Shown piece after piece: positions 8,489 through 17,416 of a stretch of 64,000 nucleotides of DNA (the first letter of the stretch is position 1; the number at the start of each line of letters is the position of its first letter). Made by a program: the position numbers and the translations under genes. The notes beneath the pieces were generated by a model. The model was not told the origin of the DNA. It ran no database searches and worked only from the letters and a program-made list of their open reading frames with translations. Location of the stretch: positions 62,001 through 126,000 of the forward strand of contig JAKQDQ010000028.1 in assembly GCA_029573725.1 (NCBI GenBank), written 5' to 3'. This DNA is from Verrucomicrobiota bacterium (lineage in GTDB: Bacteria > Verrucomicrobiota > Verrucomicrobiia > Limisphaerales > JADLHS01).

Positions 8489-9913
8489 ATGGGTCTTAGG
8501 TTTTTTAACACATTGTCACGCTCCGTGCAGGCGTTCGTTCCGCTCGATGCATCTTCCAAAACCGTGGGAATGTATTGTTGCGGGCCAACGGTTTACGACT
8601 TTGCGCACATCGGCAACTGGCGCACCTTCGTCTTCGCCGATCTGGTGCGCCGCCATCTGACGTTTCACGGCTACGCGGTGAAACACGTCATGAACATCAC
8701 CGACGTGGAGGACAAGATCATCCGCCGCGTCCGCGAAACCCGGTCGTCCCTGCGCGAATTCACCGCCCAATACGAAGCGGCCTTTTTCAAGGACCTGCGG
8801 ACGCTGGGCTGTCTCGAACCGCATGCCAAACCCCGCGCCACCGAGCACATTGCGGACATCATCGCGTTGATCGAACAGCTGGTCGCCCGCGGCATTGCCT
8901 ACCAGGCCGGGGATGGCTCGGTTTATTTCAGCATCGAAAAATACCAGGGCTGCGGCCACCACTATGGCCGGCTGCAAAAGCTGGATTTCGCGGCCATGCG
9001 CACCACCGAACGCGTGGCGACGGACGAATACGACAAGGAAGCCGTCGCGGACTTCGCATTGTGGAAGGCGTACGTGCCGGACGACGGCACGGTCGCCTGG
9101 GACAGCCCCTGGGGAAAGGGCCGCCCCGGCTGGCACATCGAATGTTCGGCGATGAGCATGAAGATTCTCGGCGCGAGTTTCGATCTGCATCTCGGCGGCG
9201 AAGACTTGAAATTTCCACATCACGAGGATGAAATCGCCCAAAGTGAAGGTGCGACGGGGCGGCCCTTCGCCAAATACTGGCTGCATGGCGCCCATTTGCT
9301 GGTGGAAGGCCGCAAGATGAGCAAGTCCCTCGGCAATTTTTTCACACTGCCCGATCTGTTGGCCAGGGGATTCACGGGACGCGATGTCCGGTTCCTGCTG
9401 CTCTCGGCGCACTATCGCGAGACGTTCAACTTCACCCTGGAGGGTCTGGCCGGGGCGCGGACCTCACTGGCCCGCATTGACGAGTGCGTCGGCAAACTCC
9501 GTGACCTGGCGGACGGGGCGCCCGGTTGCGCGGCGCCCGACGTCACCGGAAGCGACGCATGGCTCGATGCCTTCACCGGAGCGCTGGACAACGATTTCAA
9601 TGTGGCGGCGGCCTGGGGTGAAATTTTCAAGTGGATCACCGTCACCAACAAGGCCATCGCCGAGCGTGCGCTGAGCGCCAGCCAGGCGGCAACGCAACTG
9701 GCCGCGTGGAAGCGGGCGAACTCCGTGTTGGGCATCGGAACCGCCATCACCACCGTGGCGCCGGCAGAGATCCAGGCTTTGCTCGCCGCCCGACAGGCGG
9801 CGCGCGCGGCGCGGGATTTCAAGCGCAGTGACGCAATCCGTGACGAGTTGAAAACCCGGGGTTGGATGATTGAGGATTCCCCCAAAGGCGCCAAATTGAA
9901 GAAAATCCCATGA
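8489..9913 (+). CDS. cysS: cysteinyl-tRNA synthetase
   Basis: 474 residues, normal family length. Class I signatures are present: the HIGH variant HIGN in CGPTVYDFAHIGNWRTF (residues about 31-47) and KMSKS at residues 276-280 (RKMSKSLGNFFTLPDLL). The zinc site is built from Cys31, the Cys of GWHIECSAMS and the His/Glu of HHEDEIAQSE. An anticodon-binding C-terminal domain ends in RDELKTRGWMIEDSPKGAK, typical of CysS. It charges tRNA-Cys in the cytoplasm. It is 85 bp upstream of tmk and probably co-transcribed. Confidence 0.97.
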   Translation: MGLRFFNTLSRSVQAFVPLDASSKTVGMYCCGPTVYDFAHIGNWRTFVFADLVRRHLTFHGYAVKHVMNITDVEDKIIRRVRETRSSLREFTAQYEAAFFKDLRTLGCLEPHAKPRATEHIADIIALIEQLVARGIAYQAGDGSVYFSIEKYQGCGHHYGRLQKLDFAAMRTTERVATDEYDKEAVADFALWKAYVPDDGTVAWDSPWGKGRPGWHIECSAMSMKILGASFDLHLGGEDLKFPHHEDEIAQSEGATGRPFAKYWLHGAHLLVEGRKMSKSLGNFFTLPDLLARGFTGRDVRFLLLSAHYRETFNFTLEGLAGARTSLARIDECVGKLRDLADGAPGCAAPDVTGSDAWLDAFTGALDNDFNVAAAWGEIFKWITVTNKAIAERALSASQAATQLAAWKRANSVLGIGTAITTVAPAEIQALLAARQAARAARDFKRSDAIRDELKTRGWMIEDSPKGAKLKKIP

Positions 9914-9939
9914 CCGGCGTGGATTCCAGTCATCCCGTG

Positions 9940-9959
9940 GCGCGGTGCCGGCACCGCGC
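9940..9959. repeat. perfect 20-bp palindrome between cysS and tmk
   Basis: GCGCGGTGCCGGCACCGCGC is its own reverse complement. It sits in the 85-bp gap between cysS and tmk with no T-run, so it looks like one of the dispersed palindromes rather than a strong terminator. Confidence 0.6.
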
Positions 9960-9998
9960 GGCGCCCCGGTGCCAACGGTCGCCCGGTTCGAGCTGCTC

Positions 9999-10649
9999 AT
10001 GAAAGGCCTCCTGATCACGTTTGAGGGCAACGAAGGCGCGGGCAAGAGCACGCAACTGTCCCTGCTGGTTGACCGCCTCAAGGAATGGGGACATACGGTG
10101 ACGGTTTTCCGCGAGCCGGGCGGCACACCGATTGGTGAGGAGATCCGCCACACGCTGAAACACAGTCATGCGAACGCCGCCATGACGCCGGAGGCGGAGT
10201 TGCTCCTGATGAATGCGAGCCGCGCGCAGCTGGTGCGGGAGGTGATCCGCCCGGCGCTGCAGCGGGGCGAAATCATTGTGTGCGATCGCTTTTATGATTC
10301 CACCACGGCGTACCAGGGCTATGGCCGGCAACTGGACTTGGACGTGGTGCAAAAAATTGTTGACCTGGCGGTGGGCCGGACGCATCCCGACCTCACGCTC
10401 TTCCTCAAGATTCCGCAGCACGTCAGCGAGGAACGCCTGCGTTCCCGCCAGGTGAACCTGCCGTTCATCCGGGATCGTTTGGAGGAGGGGGATCGGGCAT
10501 TCTTTGAACGCGTGGCGCGGGGCTACGACGATATTGCGGCCGCCCATCCGGACCGCATTAAAATCATCCACGCCGCAGGCACCGTCGCCGAAGTGCAGGC
10601 GGCCATCTGGCGGGTCGTCGCGCCGCTGGTGGCCACCCGGGGCGGTTAA
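9999..10649 (+). CDS. tmk: thymidylate kinase
   Basis: 216 residues from ATG 9999; the upstream extension to 9945 would precede the P-loop by unconserved residues. It phosphorylates dTMP to dTDP. MKGLLITFEGNEGAGKSTQL contains the P-loop (residues 10-18). The FREPGGTPIGEEIR motif and DRFYDSTTAYQGYGR (the DRY/DRF motif) are both conserved, as is the lid-like stretch ERLRSRQVNLPFIRDRLEEG. The next gene follows after about 60 bp. Confidence 0.95.
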   Translation: MKGLLITFEGNEGAGKSTQLSLLVDRLKEWGHTVTVFREPGGTPIGEEIRHTLKHSHANAAMTPEAELLLMNASRAQLVREVIRPALQRGEIIVCDRFYDSTTAYQGYGRQLDLDVVQKIVDLAVGRTHPDLTLFLKIPQHVSEERLRSRQVNLPFIRDRLEEGDRAFFERVARGYDDIAAAHPDRIKIIHAAGTVAEVQAAIWRVVAPLVATRGG

Positions 10650-10707
10650 TTTCTCCTGTTGCCGAAACGCCGATTGTGACTAGGTTTTCCCGGCGACGGA
10701 GGATTTT

Positions 10708-11040
10708 ATGATTGATGAAACCATCCAGCAGATCGAAGCGCTGATCCAGCAGGCGGATGCCCTTCCATCCCGGCGTCGGGCGGAGTTGCTCGCCCTGCTG
10801 GGCAAATTAAAGACGGAAGCCAACGACCTGGCTCAAACGCACCAGACGCAGGCGCAGGACATCGTCAGCTTTGCGCAGACCAGCGCCTACGCCGCCACGC
10901 AAGAGGGGCTCGACCCGGAGCGTCTTAAGACCTCCACCGACAGGCTGCGCCGATCCGTGGCTGTCTTTGAGAAATCGCATCCCCAACTGGCACAGGTCGT
11001 GAACACCATCAGCACCGTGCTCTCCAACAGCGGCATTTAA
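10708..11040 (+). CDS. DUF4404 family protein
   Basis: 110 residues, soluble, largely helical and acidic/Gln-rich (MIDETIQQIEALIQQADALP). The C-terminal FEKSHPQLAQVVNTISTVLS ending in GI is characteristic of DUF4404 (PF14357). Function is unknown in the family. A clear Shine-Dalgarno GGAGG at 10698-10702 sits 5 bases before the ATG. It is the last gene of the rightward mutY-to-tmk block and faces plsC. Confidence 0.8.
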   Translation: MIDETIQQIEALIQQADALPSRRRAELLALLGKLKTEANDLAQTHQTQAQDIVSFAQTSAYAATQEGLDPERLKTSTDRLRRSVAVFEKSHPQLAQVVNTISTVLSNSGI

Positions 11041-11107
11041 TTCGCCGCGACCGCTCCGGGATTTCAGCACCCAACATAATCGTCCGCCCCGGCGCCCGGC
11101 CCCGCGG

Positions 11108-11761
11108 CTAGGGGAAGCTGCTTTTGTCTTCGCACGGCTCCAACTTGGCAATCTCGGCCATGATCTGATTGGCCACCTCCTGATAAATTTCCTTCAACCG
11201 CGCTTTGGAACAGGTTCGCGCCTCGGCGCGCAGCTCGGTGAAATACATGGGGCGGCCGTATTTGGCGGCAATCTTGTAGGGCTTGGGAAACCGGGCGGTC
11301 TTTCCGTAGGCGGCAAAGGTTCCGAACACGCGCACCGGCACGACGGGCGCGGTGGATTTGATCACCGTCAGGCCAATGCCCGAACGGGCTGGCTGCAATT
11401 TGCCGTCCAGGGTGCGCGTGCCTTCCGGGAAGAGGATGATGCCCGCTCCGCCCAACAACCGGTCCAAAATGATCTTCAACCCTTTCGCCCCGCCGCCGTC
11501 CCGGTCCACCGGCACCGCATCCCAGTTGCGCAGCACCCAGCCCACTCCCGGAAAGCGGAAGAGTGATTCCCGCGCCAGATAGCTGATGCCGCGCTTCAGT
11601 CCGGTGCCGACCAGGGGCGGATCAATGATGCTCGCATGGTTCGCGGCCAGAATGAGCGGACCGGACTTCGGCACGCGCTCGGGGTTGAACCATTCCGCCC
11701 GGCAATACAGCCGGTAGGTGATCCGAAAAAAACACCAGCCCAGAAAGTAAACCGGATTCAT
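11108..11761 (-). CDS. plsC: 1-acyl-sn-glycerol-3-phosphate acyltransferase
   Basis: 217 residues. It adds the second acyl chain to lysophosphatidate at the inner membrane. The HX4D catalytic motif appears in LILAANHASIIDPPLVG, and the FPEGTR substrate motif in IILFPEGTRTLDGKL; PVVPVRVFGT is the fourth family block. A hydrophobic N-terminus (MNPVYFLGWCFFRITYRLYC) may associate with the membrane. The start overlaps the end of cmk by 4 bases (ATGA), so it is translationally coupled and last in its operon. A cmk-plsC pair is common in other bacteria. Confidence 0.93.
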   Translation of the reverse strand: MNPVYFLGWCFFRITYRLYCRAEWFNPERVPKSGPLILAANHASIIDPPLVGTGLKRGISYLARESLFRFPGVGWVLRNWDAVPVDRDGGGAKGLKIILDRLLGGAGIILFPEGTRTLDGKLQPARSGIGLTVIKSTAPVVPVRVFGTFAAYGKTARFPKPYKIAAKYGRPMYFTELRAEARTCSKARLKEIYQEVANQIMAEIAKLEPCEDKSSFP

Positions 11762-12417
11762 CGCCCGTCCGCCTTCAACCGCGCCTGGATGTCCTGGAGC
11801 AATCGCGCGCTCGTTTGCTCAAGGGTCAGCCCCGAGTTGTTGATGACCTTCGCGCCCAGCGCAATCATCAACGGCGCGGCCGCCCGTTGACTGTCCTGTT
11901 GATCCCGCGCCGCCAGATTCTCATGCACCCCTTCGGCCTGGCGGCGCCTGGTCCGCTCCTCGATTTGCGCGTCGAGATAGTATTTGTAGTCCGTCTCCGG
12001 AAAGACGTTGGTGCCGATGTCCCGCCCCTCCATCACCAGGTTGCCGAACTGGAGGCAGGCGCGCTGCGTCTGCTTCATCCATTGCCGCACCTTGGGCACG
12101 GTGGCCACCAGGGACACCACCATGCTGACATTGGATTGGCGGATTTCCTCCTCGGGATAGTAGCCGTCCACGGTCAGACGCACCTGGTTTTCCACACATT
12201 CCAGCCTGGTTTTCCACTTGCGGCACGCCGCGGCCACCGCCTTGGGATCCTGGTAGTCAATCTGATGTTGCAAACAATACCAGGCCAGCGTCCGATACAT
12301 CGCCCCGGTGTCCACGTACACGTAGCCCAACGCTCGGGCGACCCGGCGCGCGTTGCTGCTTTTGCCGCTCGCGCTGGTGCCATCAATGGCGATCACTACG
12401 GGATAGGTCTTGTCCAT
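11758..12417 (-). CDS. cmk: cytidylate kinase
   Basis: 219 residues. It phosphorylates CMP and dCMP. P-loop at the start: PVVIAIDGTSASGKSSNARR. YVYVDTGAMYRTLAWYCL is the NMP-binding signature. VMEGRDIGTNVFPETDYKYY and the following Arg-rich lid region (EERTRRRQAEG) complete the family pattern. It lies 17 bp after aroA and overlaps plsC, fitting the widespread aroA-cmk order. The rpsA gene often found next is not here. Confidence 0.95.
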   Translation of the reverse strand: MDKTYPVVIAIDGTSASGKSSNARRVARALGYVYVDTGAMYRTLAWYCLQHQIDYQDPKAVAAACRKWKTRLECVENQVRLTVDGYYPEEEIRQSNVSMVVSLVATVPKVRQWMKQTQRACLQFGNLVMEGRDIGTNVFPETDYKYYLDAQIEERTRRRQAEGVHENLAARDQQDSQRAAAPLMIALGAKVINNSGLTLEQTSARLLQDIQARLKADGR

Positions 12418-12434
12418 GTCAAATCTCCCCCCGT

Positions 12435-13943
12435 TCAGGTTGCCAGCAAATCTGCCCCGGCCAACGGTCGGACGCGAACATCATTGCGCACCTCCCAAAT
12501 TTGGGCGCCGCACCCGTGCGGCGGTGGGGCGGCCAGTTTCTGGAAAAAATTCGGGAAGGTTTTTTTCACGCAGGACGGATGCCGCAGCCGGATGCCCGGC
12601 ACTTTCAGCCCGAGCATGGCAAAACACAGGGCCATGCGGTGGTCGTCGTACGTTTCAATTTCGGCGCCATGCAACCTCCCCGGATAAATGGTCAGGGTGT
12701 CATCCCGCTCGGCCACAGTCGCGCCGCACCGGGTCAATTCCGTGCGGAGTGCGGCAACCCGTTCGCATTCCTGCACCCGCAACCGGCCCAGGTCCGTGAA
12801 CTGGATTTCCGGCGTGCGCTGCGGGAGCCCCCACCCGCCGGACTCATCGGCGGCAATCACCATGGCCGTCATGATGCTGTCGCCCAGCTGTCCCTCCCGC
12901 GAAACCCTGCCCGGCAACGGCAGGAACGCGGGAAACTCGGCATCAATTTGCCAGCCCGAGGTTGGCCAGTTGCGGACTTGCAGCGCCAGCAAGTCCCGGA
13001 AGCCGTCATCCGCCGCCGGAAGCGAACCGTGGCGGGCCCGGATGCAGAGCTGTTGAAAATGAGCGGCCTTGGTGGTGCTCCGGGGGGACTCCTCTGCCAC
13101 GGCATGCATCCAGCAGCCTGCCGAAATCAGCCAGTTGGCCCCCCAGAAATAACTGCCGCTGCTGGCGTCCGGTTCAATCTGGAATTTTCCCCCCTCCCAC
13201 GGAAACACTTCCACCAACTTTTCCGTCATCTGCACGTATGGCGCTTCCTCGGCATCGTTGCCTGCCACCTTCACGTCCCAACCGCCATGCCTGGCGGAAA
13301 GTTTCAACGCCGAAACGAATTGTGAACTCTCGAAAAGGCTCACCGTGCAGGAACGCCGCCCTTGATTTGTGGCAGCGGACGCGAGTCCGCTCTGACAAAT
13401 CTCCGCGCCTCCAGCTTGAGCCGACTCACGTCCGCTGCCGCCAAAAATCGTCACCGGCAACTTGTCATTTCCGCTTTCCGATTCAACGCGATACCCCAGC
13501 TCGCGCAGCGCCTGGAATAATTCCGCCTGGGGGCGTTCGTGCATCCGCGGCACCCCGTGCAGGCGGTAAACGCCCGACCCGAGGCACACCAGCGCCGCCA
13601 GAAACCGGGCCGCCGTGCCAGCGTTGCCCACAAACAACTCCAGCGGCCGGGCTGCCGTGCCCGCGTGAGGAATCTTTCCACCCCGCCCTTGCACCGTGAT
13701 GGTGCGATTGCCCGGCTCATCCGGATCATTTTCCACGCGCAGGTCGAAGCCCAGCGCGCGCAATGCCGCGGTCATCACCTGCGTGTCCTCGCTCCAAAGT
13801 GCGCCGTTGAGGGTCACCTCGCCCGCCGCCAGCGCCGCCAGGACGAGCGCGCGGTTCGTGATGCTCTTCGAGCCGGGCACGGTGATTCCCGCGCGCACCG
13901 GACCGGGCAGCGGCATCATTTCAATGAGGTCAGGAAGCGCCAT
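12435..13943 (-). CDS. aroA: 3-phosphoshikimate 1-carboxyvinyltransferase (EPSP synthase)
   Basis: 502 residues, longer than the usual 430-450. It joins shikimate-3-phosphate and PEP in the shikimate pathway. Landmarks: VPGSKSITNRALVLAALA, LFVGNAGTAARFLAALV, RMHERPQAELFQALRELG, FESSQFVSALKL, and the closing ETYDDHRMALCFAMLGLKV. Residues 169-191 are an insertion encoded by an inverted-repeat element (13371-13439), placed between IFGG and the SSQF block; it replaces nothing obvious, and both flanks are conserved. There is also a bulge after the DASSGSYFWGANW motif. Its position after tyrA supports the pathway assignment. Confidence 0.95.
   Translation of the reverse strand: MALPDLIEMMPLPGPVRAGITVPGSKSITNRALVLAALAAGEVTLNGALWSEDTQVMTAALRALGFDLRVENDPDEPGNRTITVQGRGGKIPHAGTAARPLELFVGNAGTAARFLAALVCLGSGVYRLHGVPRMHERPQAELFQALRELGYRVESESGNDKLPVTIFGGSGRESAQAGGAEICQSGLASAATNQGRRSCTVSLFESSQFVSALKLSARHGGWDVKVAGNDAEEAPYVQMTEKLVEVFPWEGGKFQIEPDASSGSYFWGANWLISAGCWMHAVAEESPRSTTKAAHFQQLCIRARHGSLPAADDGFRDLLALQVRNWPTSGWQIDAEFPAFLPLPGRVSREGQLGDSIMTAMVIAADESGGWGLPQRTPEIQFTDLGRLRVQECERVAALRTELTRCGATVAERDDTLTIYPGRLHGAEIETYDDHRMALCFAMLGLKVPGIRLRHPSCVKKTFPNFFQKLAAPPPHGCGAQIWEVRNDVRVRPLAGADLLAT
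13371..13439. repeat. 69-bp inverted-repeat element inserted in frame in aroA
   Basis: The left arm GGCAGCGGACGCGAGTCCGC (13371-13390, continuing TC) and the reverse complement of 13418-13439 (GGCAGCGGACGTGAGTCGGC, continuing TC) match at 20 of 22 positions around a 25-base spacer. The length is 23 codons, so the aroA frame is kept. A related arm occurs at the window start (1-24). The translated segment (about residues 169-191) is absent from E. coli AroA. Confidence 0.75.
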
Positions 13944-14046
13944 GTCTCAACTCAGGAAGGATGAACAAAAGCCGCAGGAGCATCGGAAACTCGTTCCTGC
14001 CTTCGGTTGTCTGCCCGGCTTCATCGGCAATCCTCCCCTTCCCGGC

Positions 14047-14937
14047 TTATTCCGTCGAGGCGGCTCCGCCGCCCGCACACCAGCCGTCGCGCCGGGCCTT
14101 TGCGGTTTGGAACAGCGTCAAAATCTTGTCCGCGTGCCGGCGTTTGTTTCGCAACCAACCCTGCACGGTTTGCAATTCCCGCACAAATTCGTCCAGGGTC
14201 GCCCGCAGTGATTTCTGGTTGGCCAGCACGATGTCCCGCCACATTTCGGGCGAACCGGACGCGATGCGGGTCGTATCGCGGAAACCGGTGGCGCAAAGCT
14301 TGGCCTGCTCCTTGGGCCGCCGGGGGTCCAGTACGAGGTTCGTCAGCGTCGCGGCCAGCAAATGCGGCAGGTGACTGGACCGGCTGACCAGGACATCATG
14401 AGCCTCGGGCGTCGTGCGCAACAACCGCGCGCCCATGTTTTTCCAGAGCGCTTCCACCTTGCGCTGGGCGGCCGGGTGCGTGGTTCGCGTCGGGGTCACG
14501 ACGCAGAGCGCGCCGGCAAACAAATCCGGGCGCGCCGCCCGCACGCCCTGTTTCTCACTTCCCGCCATTGGATGGCTGCCCACAAAATGGGCTCCGGCCC
14601 GCTGCACCAGCGCTTCCACGTCCTGCACCACCCGCGCCTTGACGCTGCCAACGTCAGTGACGGTGGCCCCGCGTTTCAGGGCCGGAAGCATGCGCCGCAC
14701 GAGCAACGGCATCTGCGCCAGTGGTGTGCACAGCACCACCAGCTCGGCTCCGGAAACCGCCGCCAGCAAATCGGTCGTGGCGTAATCGGTGGCGGCAGTC
14801 TCTTCGCAATCCACGATGCTCGCGGCGCGCCGCACATACCCCGCAATTTCCCGCGCGAGCCGGCGCCGGCGCAGGGCGAGCCCCATCGAGCCGCCCAGCA
14901 AACCGACGCCCACGATCGTTACCTTTCCCAATTGCAC
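14047..14937 (-). CDS. tyrA: prephenate dehydrogenase
   Basis: 296 residues. It converts prephenate to 4-hydroxyphenylpyruvate using NAD(P). The Rossmann start is KVTIVGVGLLGGSMGLALR. Other family blocks are VTDVGSVKARVVQDV, the substrate-binding FVGSHPMAGSEKQGV, and SRSSHLPHLLAATLTNLV with the catalytic-region His. I place the start at GTG 14937 (VQLGKVTIVG); the frame is open to 15204 but that part overlaps the upstream gene and is not conserved. It is 43 bp after the oxidoreductase and about 100 bp before aroA, so a shared transcript is likely. Confidence 0.92.
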   Translation of the reverse strand: MQLGKVTIVGVGLLGGSMGLALRRRRLAREIAGYVRRAASIVDCEETAATDYATTDLLAAVSGAELVVLCTPLAQMPLLVRRMLPALKRGATVTDVGSVKARVVQDVEALVQRAGAHFVGSHPMAGSEKQGVRAARPDLFAGALCVVTPTRTTHPAAQRKVEALWKNMGARLLRTTPEAHDVLVSRSSHLPHLLAATLTNLVLDPRRPKEQAKLCATGFRDTTRIASGSPEMWRDIVLANQKSLRATLDEFVRELQTVQGWLRNKRRHADKILTLFQTAKARRDGWCAGGGAASTE

Positions 14938-14980
14938 GATGGGAAGAGTAACGGGAAAGACGCGGAGAGTGAAAGCGGAT

Positions 14981-16075
14981 TCAACCCGTCCCGGCCGGCC
15001 CGCGCCGCGCCGCCGCCATGCAGGCGTCGGTGACCTGCTGGGTGAGCCAGGCGGCGCGAGGCCAGGTGTCGTTGAGCGTTCCGGACTGCACCTGCCGGCT
15101 GAAATTGCGGAACATGCAGGTTTCCTGCGCGGTTGCGGGATCGGTTTCGAGTTCCTGAAAGGCCACCGGCCGGGCGGTGTGTTCCAGTCGCCAGTCGCAC
15201 CCACTGATCCGGGCCTCGATCTGATTCACCTCAAAAGCGAGAGTGCTGTTGGTGAAAGGCAGAACGAAATCCGGAATCCGCAGGTACCCCTTGGTACCCG
15301 TGAGGGTGGCCCACTGGCTGTTCTCGGCAACGAAGGAACAGTAAAAGTCCGCCGAAACGCCGTGGGGAAAGACCAGTTCACCGGAAAATGCCGTGACCAC
15401 ATCGGCCCGGCCCGAAACATCCTTGATTTGCTCCAGAATCCGGCCGGAAACCGAAAGGGGCGGCTGCCAGTTCACCGCCCACAGCGCGAGCCGGATGCCA
15501 TACCAGCCCAGATCGCCCAGACAACCCAGAGGCTCGAGTGAACTGTCCATCTGAATGGCGTGGCGAAAAAAATCATCGTCTCCCAGAAAACTGAAGTGCG
15601 TCGTGATTCGGCGCAGGGCGCCGATCGAAGTGCCGTCATCCAACACCTGCCGCAATTGCTGCAGCCGATGATTGTGGGCAAACATCACCCCGTCCATGTA
15701 CTGCACGCCCCGCTGCCGGCAGACGGCCAGAATTTCCTCCAGGTCCGCGAGCCGGACCGCGCACGGCTTCTCGCTCAAAATGTGTTTACCCGCCCGTGCG
15801 GCGCGGAGGATCCACTCCTGCCGCCGTCCGGTTGGCAACGGAACGTAAACCGCATCCACCTCGGGCGAGGCGATCAACTGCTCGTAATCCTCGTAAATCA
15901 CCGGTGGCGGCATGAACGGCTCGGCACTCTGGCAGGCGGCGACAAACGCCCCTGCCCGTGCCCGGTCCCGGCTGGCCACGGCGGTCAAGGTGGCGTTCCC
16001 GCTGTGTCGAATGGCCCGCCAGTTCTTTCGCGCAATGTTGGCCGCCCCCAAAATGCCCCAACGTATTGGTTTCAT
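14981..16075 (-). CDS. Gfo/Idh/MocA family oxidoreductase
   Basis: 364 residues. N-terminal NAD(P)-binding fold MKPIRWGILGAANIARKNWR, with AVYVPLPTGRRQEWIL and the signature KHILSEKPCAV (EKP lysine) around residue 100. The C-terminal substrate domain includes GVQYMDGVMFAHNHRLQQLR and GCLGDLGWYGIRLALWAV. Members oxidise or dehydrate sugars and related compounds; the substrate here is not readable. Its start overlaps the end of cbiX by 4 bases (ATGA) and it runs into tyrA, an unusual neighbourhood for a sugar dehydrogenase. Confidence 0.9.
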   Translation of the reverse strand: MKPIRWGILGAANIARKNWRAIRHSGNATLTAVASRDRARAGAFVAACQSAEPFMPPPVIYEDYEQLIASPEVDAVYVPLPTGRRQEWILRAARAGKHILSEKPCAVRLADLEEILAVCRQRGVQYMDGVMFAHNHRLQQLRQVLDDGTSIGALRRITTHFSFLGDDDFFRHAIQMDSSLEPLGCLGDLGWYGIRLALWAVNWQPPLSVSGRILEQIKDVSGRADVVTAFSGELVFPHGVSADFYCSFVAENSQWATLTGTKGYLRIPDFVLPFTNSTLAFEVNQIEARISGCDWRLEHTARPVAFQELETDPATAQETCMFRNFSRQVQSGTLNDTWPRAAWLTQQVTDACMAAARRGPAGTG

Positions 16076-16908
16076 GCTTTGTCCGGGGTATCCGCTTCGC
16101 GCACCCGTTCGAGGATGATTTCGCTGAGTTCGGGTGCGGTGCCCACGGCCGGCGCATACCAGGTGAGTTTGCCGTGTTTCTCGGAAGGATTGCGCCAGGT
16201 CGGCTGGCCGGCGGCCAGACGCTCTTTCACCAGGCGCTCCGGTTCGCCCAGCAGCACCGGAATGTCTTCCACGACGTGCAAGCCATCGCTGATGAAAAAC
16301 GGGACCACCACCACCGCGCGCGTGGAAGCCGACTGCTGGCAGTCTTTGATGTACGGCGCTTCATCCAGGTAGACGTCACGCACCTCCGCATACCAGTTCA
16401 GCGCGCGAACCAGGTTCGCCTGGAACTCGACGGCGTGGCGGGATTGGGGGTGGCGTGGCGTGCCGTGTCCGGCAATGAACAACGTCAGGTTGTGGGGCTT
16501 CGGAGCATAAGGAAACGGAAAACGCGCCACGACTTCGGTTGCGCGGCTCACCAGCACCCGGGCCATCCTGGGGTGTGTGCCCACCGGATGACAATAATGT
16601 ACCAGCGTCCGGTCCATCTGACGGGTAGTCCGGCCCGCAAAACCGAGGGCTTGCGGGATGACTTGATTGGCAAAATACCCCTCGCTGGTCATCACCGGAA
16701 CCAGAAAGGCTCGCGGTGATTTGATGGTGGTGAGCACCGAATGAATCTGCGGCGTCTGTTTCCAAAACGCGGGGTGAACGGCGGCAAAAATCCCACGGCG
16801 TCGCAACTCCTCGGCGTGTTGCCAGACCGGGAGCTGCGAGCTTTCATTCAGCGTTGTGCCATGCCCCAAAAGGATCAGCGTCGCATCCAGAAATTGTCCC
16901 GCACTCAC
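16072..16908 (-). CDS. CbiX-family sirohydrochlorin chelatase, two-domain
   Basis: 278 residues made of two similar halves. The first has ATLILLGHGTTLNESS, the second LTLFIAGHGTPRHPQSRHAV and VVVPFFISDGLHVVEDIPVL. The GHG histidines and the VPFFISDGLHVxEDI block are features of CbiX/SirB chelatases that insert Co or Fe into sirohydrochlorin. No other cobalamin or siroheme gene is nearby, so the metal and pathway remain open. It is the first gene of the leftward operon and overlaps the oxidoreductase gene. Confidence 0.82.
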   Translation of the reverse strand: MSAGQFLDATLILLGHGTTLNESSQLPVWQHAEELRRRGIFAAVHPAFWKQTPQIHSVLTTIKSPRAFLVPVMTSEGYFANQVIPQALGFAGRTTRQMDRTLVHYCHPVGTHPRMARVLVSRATEVVARFPFPYAPKPHNLTLFIAGHGTPRHPQSRHAVEFQANLVRALNWYAEVRDVYLDEAPYIKDCQQSASTRAVVVVPFFISDGLHVVEDIPVLLGEPERLVKERLAAGQPTWRNPSEKHGKLTWYAPAVGTAPELSEIILERVREADTPDKA

Positions 16909-17416
16909 GAAGTAGGCTTATCCAAATTGCGTCCGGCCTGCAAGACACGCTTCACGGCGCCCGGCCCCGGGCGGCTCCCGTGTTCACGGTGCATGGTCCG
17001 GATCGGGGTCGCCGGTTCAAGCAAGCCACAATCACTCAACGGCCCGCGGAAGGCGTCAACTTTCGGGGAATTCCGGTTCACGGAATCAATATCCCGGAAA
17101 ATTTTCCACGGCACACCGCGACGGTCTGGAGCGGGGCTGCGGTTGGCACTGGGCTGGTGCTGGTGATCTCCTCCCCCACCCGGTTGCCGGCTGGAATCCG
17201 CCTCTCTCCAGGATGGCGCCCGCAACGCCGATCCGGAGACAATGCCGCCAGATTTGCAGGCGCCAAGGGTCGGTGGGCGGAGCGGCAGCCAACAACCCCG
17301 CAACCTTCGCTTCCGCCCGGGTTGATTTTTGTCCGGCGGAAAAATGCCGTGCCGGCCGAATTGCTTTGACAAGGACGCGCCCTTGCACTCCAATTTGCCC
17401 CCCATTGAGAACGATT
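16909..17416. other. intergenic region, divergent cbiX / cytochrome gene
   Basis: About 500 bp between oppositely directed starts, so it should hold promoters for both. I looked for a cobalamin riboswitch on the minus strand ahead of cbiX and for tRNA-like arms and found neither. The frames here are not gene-like. Several GC-rich dyads are present, for example near 16960-16975. Confidence 0.5.

Noticed and set aside
13081-13180. Additional insertion in AroA near SGSYFWGANWLISAGCWM
   Set aside because: Loop length varies naturally here among EPSP synthases and no palindromic DNA underlies it.
15000-15204. Long N-terminal extension of TyrA
   Set aside because: It overlaps the oxidoreductase coding sequence in another frame and the Rossmann fold starts right after GTG 14937.
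16909-17150. Cobalamin riboswitch ahead of cbiX
   Set aside because: The conserved core words (GCCACTG, GGGAA...GTGNNANTC) are not found in either orientation.
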